A stretch of DNA of 11,170 nt from contig JAGVEE010000016.1 of the NCBI GenBank assembly GCA_020058405.1, positions 1 to 11,170 of the forward strand. The letters are read 5' to 3'. This DNA comes from Sphingobacteriales bacterium (GTDB taxonomy: Bacteria; Bacteroidota; Bacteroidia; Sphingobacteriales; Sphingobacteriaceae). Positions 6,025 through 11,170 of this stretch are shown here, piece after piece; the first letter of the stretch is position 1; every line of letters starts with the position of its first letter. Position numbers and translations under genes: made by a program. The notes under the pieces were generated by a model. The model worked only from the letters and a program-made list of their open reading frames with translations. It was not told the origin of the DNA and made no database searches.

Positions 6025-6104
6025 TCAAAATATCGAAAATTCGAAAATTCGACATTTCGAAAATTCGACATTTCGAAACTTCGAAACATCGAAACTCCGA
6101 AATT
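6025..6104. repeat. Octamer tandem array B, word TCGAMANT, about ten units
   Basis: Ten registers with an exact 8-base period: a degenerate TCAAAATA (6025), eight units beginning TCGA (6033-6096: AAAT, AAAT, CATT, AAAT, CATT, AACT, AACA, AACT) and CCGAAATT (6097-6104). A 16-base dimer occurs twice (6041-6056 and 6057-6072). The last unit runs into the ABC-exporter stop codon (6103-6105). The orientation on the plus strand is the same as array A, on the other side of the membrane-protein gene. Confidence 0.93.
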
Positions 6105-7857
6105 ACGCTTTTGCAAATTTACGTTCCCCAATCTGTTGTCTCCACATTGCATAATACAATCCTTTGTGGTCTAACAAGTCTTCGTGTTTGCCTTGTTCTA
6201 TTATGTTTCCACGTTCTAGTACGTAAATTCTATCGGCATGCATAATGGTCGATAATCTGTGCGCAATCATAATCGTAATATGTTCGTTGCCGCTCGATAC
6301 TGCTTTAATGGTCTCGTTTATTTCGTCTTCGGTAAGTGAATCTAATGCGGAGGTTGCTTCGTCGAATACCATTAAATTTGGCTTACGCAATAATGCTCTG
6401 GCAATAGATAAACGTTGCTTCTCTCCTCCCGAAACTTTTACGCCGCCCTCTCCTATCATCGAATCCAAGCCTTTGTCTGCTCGTTCCAATAAATTTTGAC
6501 ACGCTGCTTTCATCAATACATCATAACACTCTTGGTCTGTTGCTGTAGGATTTACGAACAATAAATTTTCGCGAATAGTACCTGCAAACAATTGCGTGTC
6601 TTGCGTTACAAAGCCAATTCGTTCTCTCAATAAATCTAAATCTATTTTATTTCCGATTACAGTATTGTAATAAATAGCTCCTTCATCTGGTTGGTATAAG
6701 CCTACTAATAATTTTACTAAGGTTGTTTTACCAGAACCCGAAGGACCAACAAATGCGATGGTTTCGCCAGCTTTAACTTCAAAATTAATATCGTGTATCG
6801 CTTTAGAATTTGATGTTTGATGTTGGAAACTTACTCCTTTAAATTCTAATGCATTTACTTTTTCTATACGTACGGGATTCTCTGGTTTAGCTTCACGTGG
6901 CGTATTCATTATTTTCTCGAAGTTTGCTAATGAAACTTCAGCTTCGCGATACGTATTTATTACGTTTCCTAATTCTTGCAGTGGACCAAAAATAAAGAAA
7001 CTATAAAACATTAAAGAGAACATTTGCCCTACCGAAATTTCTTTCTCGAAAATTAGAAATAACATGATGAACATAATACAGGTACGTAAAAAGTTTACCG
7101 CTGTACCTTGTATAAAACTTAAACTGCGAATGTATTTTACTTTCTTTAATTCGAGCCCTAAAATTTTGATGGTGGTAGTGTTTAATCGTTTTATTTCTTG
7201 CTGAACTAAACCTAATGATTTCACTAACTCTATGTTACGTAATGACTCTGTTGTAGAACCTGCCAATGCCGTAGTTTCGCCCACAATTTCTTTTTGAATT
7301 TTTTTGATTCGTTTGCTCAACGCAGAACTTAAGGCACCTAATAATGGTACCACTGCTAAAAATACCGGTGCAATAATCCAATGTACAGATATGGCATATA
7401 CCATAACAAATATAATACCGATGATGGTGGTGAAGAGTGTATTTACTGCTACTGAAATCAATTTCTCTACATCACTGCGTACCTTTTGCAAAATGCCTAA
7501 GGTTTCGCCACTTCGTTGATCTTCAAACTGTGCGTACGATAAACCCAAGGAATGTTCTAAACCATCTGAATACATTTTAGCTCCTAATCGTTGCGTAATT
7601 ACGTTAACGAAATAATCTTGAAAGTTTTTGGCAATACGAGAAATAAAAGCAACCCCTATAGTTCCGCCAAGCAATAAACCTACTCCTCGGATGTATTCAT
7701 CGCGAGTAAGTTGATCAAATTTAGTTGCGTAATTATCGATTACATGTCGGAAAATAAGTGGATCTAACAATGAGAAACCTTGGTTAATGGCGGCTAAAAC
7801 TAATGCTAGAATGCCTAATTGCCAGAAATTCTTTAAATAACCGTATAATATTTTCAT
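6103..7857 (-). CDS. ABC exporter, MsbA-like half-transporter (membrane domain + ATPase)
   Basis: This is a fused half-transporter of 584 aa that should work as a homodimer in the inner membrane, using ATP to export or flip a substrate. The N-terminal membrane domain (about 1-315) shows six helices, including 12-32, 57-75, 140-157, 160-178, 255-271 and 277-295. The C-terminal nucleotide-binding domain (about 335-575) is complete: Walker A GPSGSGKTT (371-379), Q-loop Gln419 in GFVTQD, signature VSGGEKQ (475-481), Walker B LMVFDEATS (495-503) with catalytic Glu500, and H-loop His533 in IAHRLST. The architecture fits lipid flippases such as MsbA, but drug, peptide or other exporters look alike, so I give no symbol. 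It is divergently transcribed from the gene at 7966, 108 bases away. Its stop codon lies at the edge of octamer array B. Confidence 0.93.
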   Translation of the reverse strand: MKILYGYLKNFWQLGILALVLAAINQGFSLLDPLIFRHVIDNYATKFDQLTRDEYIRGVGLLLGGTIGVAFISRIAKNFQDYFVNVITQRLGAKMYSDGLEHSLGLSYAQFEDQRSGETLGILQKVRSDVEKLISVAVNTLFTTIIGIIFVMVYAISVHWIIAPVFLAVVPLLGALSSALSKRIKKIQKEIVGETTALAGSTTESLRNIELVKSLGLVQQEIKRLNTTTIKILGLELKKVKYIRSLSFIQGTAVNFLRTCIMFIMLFLIFEKEISVGQMFSLMFYSFFIFGPLQELGNVINTYREAEVSLANFEKIMNTPREAKPENPVRIEKVNALEFKGVSFQHQTSNSKAIHDINFEVKAGETIAFVGPSGSGKTTLVKLLVGLYQPDEGAIYYNTVIGNKIDLDLLRERIGFVTQDTQLFAGTIRENLLFVNPTATDQECYDVLMKAACQNLLERADKGLDSMIGEGGVKVSGGEKQRLSIARALLRKPNLMVFDEATSALDSLTEDEINETIKAVSSGNEHITIMIAHRLSTIMHADRIYVLERGNIIEQGKHEDLLDHKGLYYAMWRQQIGERKFAKA

Positions 7858-7965
7858 ATAAAAACTGTCGATTGGGTGATAAGAATGTAAATGTATAAAT
7901 AACCTAGTAATAAACTATTTGTTTAAACATATTTTTACAATTGAAATATTAATTTAACTTGCAGT
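7858..7965. promoter_or_regulatory. Divergent intergenic region with a near-palindrome
   Basis: This 108-base AT-rich spacer must hold the start signals for both the ABC exporter (minus) and the 7966 gene (plus). It contains TGTTTAAACA (7920-7929), a perfect 10-base palindrome extending to 7917-7932 with one mismatched pair. Only 7-of-8 matches to TAnnTTTG are visible on either strand, so I cannot place the promoters with confidence. Confidence 0.25.
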
Positions 7966-8502
7966 GTGAGAAGAATTATTGCATATATACTCCTGCTTAG
8001 CATTTTTTACCAATGTGCCGGTTATATTTTGGTGTATAACACCAATTTTATGTTATGTAAGAAGGAGATGAAACGTAAAATAAAAGCGGGGCTTTCGGAT
8101 CATGAATTAACCTATTTCACTTTTAGTATTACAGATTTCAATAATTTAGACTGGTTAAACCACAAAGAATTTAGGCACAACAATACTATGTATGATGTGG
8201 TAAAGAAAATCGAAACAGAAAACGATTCCGTTAAAATTGCTTGTATTAATGATGCACAAGAGAGTACATTATTTGCGAATTTAAATGAATATATAGACAA
8301 CTTTAGTGATATTCAAAAAGATGGTAAACCCAGCACTAAAATCTTATTAAAACTATTAAAAATACAAGCTATCACCACTAATTCAGTTAGTATTTATCTC
8401 TATAATTTCAAAACAACTGATTATATTTCCCACTGCTTGTTTTTCACTAACAATTGCGTCAAACCTTCTATCGAACCTCCAGAAATAGTACGTTGTACAT
8501 AG
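7966..8502 (+). CDS. Small membrane-anchored protein of unknown function, next to a TonB receptor
   Basis: The function is not known. The 178-aa product starts at a GTG; no in-frame ATG exists between the upstream stop (7942-7944) and this codon. Residues 3-24 form one hydrophobic helix after Arg-Arg, an anchor or signal peptide; Cys17 sits in IFYQCAG, which is not a good lipobox. The rest (25-178) is probably periplasmic and contains CKKEMKRKIKAG (31-42), EFRHNNTMYDVVKK (68-81) and ACINDAQES (92-100). The C-terminal tail has Cys157, 164 and 177 and PSIEPPE (167-173). I recall similar anchored hypothetical proteins beside TonB receptors in Bacteroidota, some with metal-linked neighbours; this is memory, not proof. 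The receptor starts 67 bases downstream on the same strand. The last codons and the stop lie inside a heptamer array. Confidence 0.75.
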   Translation: MRRIIAYILLLSIFYQCAGYILVYNTNFMLCKKEMKRKIKAGLSDHELTYFTFSITDFNNLDWLNHKEFRHNNTMYDVVKKIETENDSVKIACINDAQESTLFANLNEYIDNFSDIQKDGKPSTKILLKLLKIQAITTNSVSIYLYNFKTTDYISHCLFFTNNCVKPSIEPPEIVRCT

Positions 8503-8533
8503 TACAATGTACATTGTACAACTTACAATGTAC
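8489..8533. repeat. Heptamer tandem array, word TACNNNG, six units
   Basis: Units TACGTTG (8489), TACATAG (8496), TACAATG (8503), TACATTG (8510), TACAACT (8517) and TACAATG (8524), then TAC at 8531-8533, all in exact 7-base register. The second unit supplies the TAG stop of the preceding gene (8500-8502). Bases 8502-8519 form a perfect 18-base palindrome within it. Confidence 0.88.
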
Positions 8534-8569
8534 TTTAAATCTATTTTTCAAACCAATTATTTTAAAATC

Positions 8570-10999
8570 ATGAAAAAAACAACCTTCATGTTGATGTTTG
8601 TTTTATATACATTTTCTGTTTTTTCACAAAAAATTACAGTAAAAGATAAAATGAGTTATACCCCTATACAAGGTGTAGTAATACGTTTAAATAGTACAGA
8701 AGTAATTAGCACGGATGTAAATGGAATAGCAAACATCAACACAAATACTTTTACAAGTATTCAATTTAGTATGGTTGGTTATACCACACTTGTAAAAACA
8801 AAAGAAGAATTAGAAAAATCAAATTACTTGGTTTATTTATCGGAGCGAGCATACAATACCAATGAAGTAGTTATTTCTGCCAATCGTTTCGAAGAATCGT
8901 CGGAGAAATTACCACAACAAATTGCAGTAATAAAAGCAAAACAAATTGCACAAAGTAATTTACAAACTACTGCCGATTTATTACAGAATACCGGATTAGT
9001 AAACGTACAAAAAAGTCAGGCTGGCGGCGGAAGCCCTGTAATTAGAGGCTTTGAAGCCAACAAGGTATTAATGGTTATTGATGGTGTTCGTTTAAATAAT
9101 GCGATTTACCGCGGCGGACATTTACAAAATGTTATCACCATGGACCAATCTGTATTAGAGCGAATGGAAATTTTATTTGGTTCGGGTTCTTTAATGTATG
9201 GAAGCGATGCTTTGGGTGGAGTTATGCATTTTTATACCAAAGAACCAAAATTGGCAAGCAACAACGATTTGAACTTTTCGGGATCTGCTTTTAGTAGGTA
9301 TGCAAGTGCTAACAACGAACGTACTGCGCACGTAGATTTATCTATCGCTAATAATAAAATAGGTAGCCTTACAAGTTTTACTATTTCTGATTTTGACGAT
9401 TTGCGACAAGGCAAAAACCGAAGCAAAGAAATGGGAAGTTTAGGTATCCGAAATTTTTACCAATCAAGAATTAACGGGGTTGATACGATGTTGAGAAACT
9501 CCGACTCTTTAGTACAAAAAAGTAGTGGTTATACTCAGTATGATTTTATGCAGAAATTTTTGTTCAAACAAAATGAACGATTAACACATGTGTTGAATAT
9601 ACAATACTCTACTTCTACAGATATACCGAGATATGACAGACTAACGGATGTAAACAATGCCGGTGTATTTAGAAGTGCACAATGGTATTACGGTCCGCAA
9701 GAACGTTTATTAGCCAGCTACCAATTGAGGTTAAACGGAAATACTATTTATGACAAAGCACAGGTTACTTTTGCTTACCAAGCTTTACAAGAAAGTAGGC
9801 ATAATAGAAATTGGAATAGCAATAAACTAAACCATCGAACGGAAAATGTAAGTGTGTATTCTGTAAATGCTGATTTTGATAAGATGCTCGGAAAGGCTGA
9901 TATACGTTACGGTGTAGAGTTTATTTATAACGATGTAAAATCGAGTGCTTATGCCGAAAACATTAATACAGGTATACGTAGTAATTTAGACACACGTTAT
10001 CCGGTTGATGGTTCGAGTACACAATCGGTTTCAGCTTATGTTACTTCTTCTCATAAAATTACAGATAAAATTACCTTGAACGAAGGGCTACGATTTAGCT
10101 ATTATAATTTGTATGCAAATTTTAGCGATAAAACATTTTTCGCTTTTCCGTACAACGAAATAAACCAAACTAATAACATGCTTACTGCACAGGCAGGTAT
10201 GGTGTACAAACCAGAGCAGAGTTGGAAAATTGCATTTAACATTGCTACTGGTTTTCGTTCGCCAAACGTAGATGATTTAGCTAAAATATTTGATTCGCAA
10301 AAAGGTGATACGCTAGGTTCTAGTAGTACCGTAGGTACAGTAATTTTACCTAACCCCGATTTACAATCGGAGAAAACTTACAATGCAGAATTATCAATAA
10401 GTAAATCTATAGCAGATAAATTCCAAGTTACGGGTATCGGATTTTTTACTCGTATAAACGATGCTATTGTAACACAGAATTCAACTTTTAACGGGGCCGA
10501 ATACATAGTGTTTGGTGATACCTTGAGCAGGGTGCAAAAAAATGTAAACGCTGGCCAAGCATACATTGCAGGTTTTAGTGCATTGTTGAATTACGAGATA
10601 AACGATAAGTTTAGCACGCAAGCAAGTTATAATTATACCTATGGAAGAGTAACGAGTGCGAGCCCAACTACTCCACTCGACCACATTGCGCCGGCCTTCG
10701 GGAAATTCTCATTTGTGTGGAAAGCAAAAAAAATGCGAACAGAAGTGTTTGCATTGTTTAATGCTGCTAAAAAATTAGAAGATTATAATTTAGCAGGCGA
10801 AGATAATTTGAACTACGCAACTGTAAATGGAATGCCTGCATGGTATACTCTTAATTTAAGATACAGCTATCAACTAAACCAGTATTTTATGGCGCAATTA
10901 AATGTAGATAATATTACAGATAGAGCGTATCGTGTATTTGCATCGGGTATTAACAGTAGTGGAAGGAATATTGGGGTTACGCTGAGAGCAAACTTTTGA
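8570..10999 (+). CDS. TonB-dependent outer-membrane receptor, heme-receptor-like
   Basis: This is a TonB-driven outer-membrane importer, most likely for heme or an iron compound. I start it at the ATG at 8570 (809 aa), because MKKTTFMLMFVLYTFSVFSQ is a good signal peptide (cleavage near SVFS/Q); the longer form from 8507 only adds repeat-derived residues. Order of domains: a carboxypeptidase-regulatory-like beta domain (21-91), a TonB box-like NEVVISA (98-104), the plug (about 112-225) with GGGSPVIRGFEANKVLMVID, GVRLNNAIYRGGHLQN and YGSDALGG, then the 22-strand barrel to the terminal Phe809. FRSPNVDDL (562-570) and NPDL (595-598) match the FRAP and NPNL boxes of heme/hemoglobin receptors, but no His lies between them. 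His184 in the plug could contribute. Siderophore or metal receptors remain possible. Confidence 0.9.
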   Translation: MKKTTFMLMFVLYTFSVFSQKITVKDKMSYTPIQGVVIRLNSTEVISTDVNGIANINTNTFTSIQFSMVGYTTLVKTKEELEKSNYLVYLSERAYNTNEVVISANRFEESSEKLPQQIAVIKAKQIAQSNLQTTADLLQNTGLVNVQKSQAGGGSPVIRGFEANKVLMVIDGVRLNNAIYRGGHLQNVITMDQSVLERMEILFGSGSLMYGSDALGGVMHFYTKEPKLASNNDLNFSGSAFSRYASANNERTAHVDLSIANNKIGSLTSFTISDFDDLRQGKNRSKEMGSLGIRNFYQSRINGVDTMLRNSDSLVQKSSGYTQYDFMQKFLFKQNERLTHVLNIQYSTSTDIPRYDRLTDVNNAGVFRSAQWYYGPQERLLASYQLRLNGNTIYDKAQVTFAYQALQESRHNRNWNSNKLNHRTENVSVYSVNADFDKMLGKADIRYGVEFIYNDVKSSAYAENINTGIRSNLDTRYPVDGSSTQSVSAYVTSSHKITDKITLNEGLRFSYYNLYANFSDKTFFAFPYNEINQTNNMLTAQAGMVYKPEQSWKIAFNIATGFRSPNVDDLAKIFDSQKGDTLGSSSTVGTVILPNPDLQSEKTYNAELSISKSIADKFQVTGIGFFTRINDAIVTQNSTFNGAEYIVFGDTLSRVQKNVNAGQAYIAGFSALLNYEINDKFSTQASYNYTYGRVTSASPTTPLDHIAPAFGKFSFVWKAKKMRTEVFALFNAAKKLEDYNLAGEDNLNYATVNGMPAWYTLNLRYSYQLNQYFMAQLNVDNITDRAYRVFASGINSSGRNIGVTLRANF

Positions 11000-11008
11000 A
11001 AATAGATA

Positions 11009-11060
11009 TTAGTCGTTAGTATTTAGTCATTAGAGTTGGCAAATTAGTAAATATTAGTGT
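11009..11060. repeat. Heptamer array, word TTAGTNN
   Basis: Units TTAGTCG (11009), TTAGTAT (11016), TTAGTCA (11023), degenerate TTAGAGT (11030) and TGGCAAA (11037), and TTAGTAA (11044), all in 7-base register; one more TTAGTGT follows at 11054 after a 3-base shift. The array begins 10 bases after the receptor stop codon. Confidence 0.75.
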
Positions 11061-11074
11061 CTATTATCATCACC

Positions 11075-11170
11075 CCTCAACTCCGCGTTCCGCTTCGTTC
11101 GGGGACCGACCATTCTTCAATCAAAAATAGGATTGAATCGGTCCCCGAACGAAGCGTAGCGGAGTTGAGG
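11075..11170. repeat. Large imperfect inverted repeat (hairpin) at window end
   Basis: The arms pair over 37 bases in three blocks: CCTCAACTCCGC (11075-11086) with 11159-11170, an 18-base block GCTTCGTTCGGGGACCGA (11092-11109) with 11138-11155, and TTCAATC (11116-11122) with 11131-11137. Asymmetric interruptions are 5 versus 3 bases and 6 versus 0 bases; the loop is AAAAATAG (11123-11130). It is clearly richer in G+C than its surroundings. It lies 75 bases after the receptor stop and could end that transcript, or be a dispersed REP/MITE-like element. The window ends at the arm, so the pairing may continue (CCCC at 11073-11076 would need GG next). No gene is visible in 11000-11170. Confidence 0.85.

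Noticed and set aside
5271..6104. CRISPR array
   Set aside because: Units are only 8 bases, with 3 or 4 variable bases and no spacers of about 30 bases; no cas gene is present.
6245..7519. Plus-strand open frames opposite the ABC exporter
   Set aside because: They are shadows of the conserved ATPase and membrane-domain coding sequence.
8507..8569. 21-residue N-terminal extension of the TonB receptor from the ATG at 8507
   Set aside because: It comes from the TAC heptamer array and would bury the signal peptide that begins at 8570.
11075..11170. tRNA or structured RNA gene
   Set aside because: The fold is one long stem-loop with no cloverleaf, T-loop or CCA end.

Overview
The window looks like chromosomal DNA from a member of the Bacteroidota. 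The sequence is AT-rich and genes lack clear Shine-Dalgarno sequences. Two upstream regions carry the phylum's TAnnTTTG-type -7 promoter element. The TonB-dependent receptor has the N-terminal carboxypeptidase-regulatory-like domain typical of the group, and the DUF2520, KdsC and UbiA-family genes sit close together. KdsC (Kdo synthesis) and the TonB receptor imply a Gram-negative outer membrane.

Layout. From 1 to 7857 every gene is on the minus strand. In transcription order: an MsbA-like ABC exporter (7857-6103); an unnamed multi-pass membrane protein (6006-5344); ccmE (5197-4799) and ccmF (4776-2344) for cytochrome c maturation; a Rossmann/DUF2520 protein (2337-1570) only 6 bases after ccmF; then, behind a probable promoter, an ISC-type [2Fe-2S] ferredoxin (1471-1139), iscX (1055-816), kdsC (773-246) and the start of a UbiA-family prenyltransferase (246-1, cut by the window edge). 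From 7966 the strand switches. A small membrane-anchored protein of unknown function (7966-8502) precedes a heme-receptor-like TonB-dependent receptor (8570-10999). The window closes with a large imperfect hairpin (11075-11170).

Functional themes. CcmE and CcmF handle heme for c-type cytochromes. CcmE is the rarer CxxxY type, with Cys where classical CcmE has its heme-binding His. The ferredoxin and IscX belong to Fe-S cluster assembly. KdsC, and possibly the ABC exporter, serve lipopolysaccharide and the outer membrane. The receptor probably imports heme or a related iron compound.

The most unusual feature is a set of short tandem arrays with an exact 7- or 8-base period, each built from a different 'word' (TGAATTG, TAKCAYAC, TCGAANNN, TACNNNG, TTAGTNN). 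They fill most intergenic gaps, and all except one (1060-1094, the second half of a composite gap) overlap or start within about 10 bases of a stop codon. In several cases the array supplies the stop codon or the last codons. Two computed start sites (ccmE and the TonB receptor) would extend into these arrays and should be moved inward.
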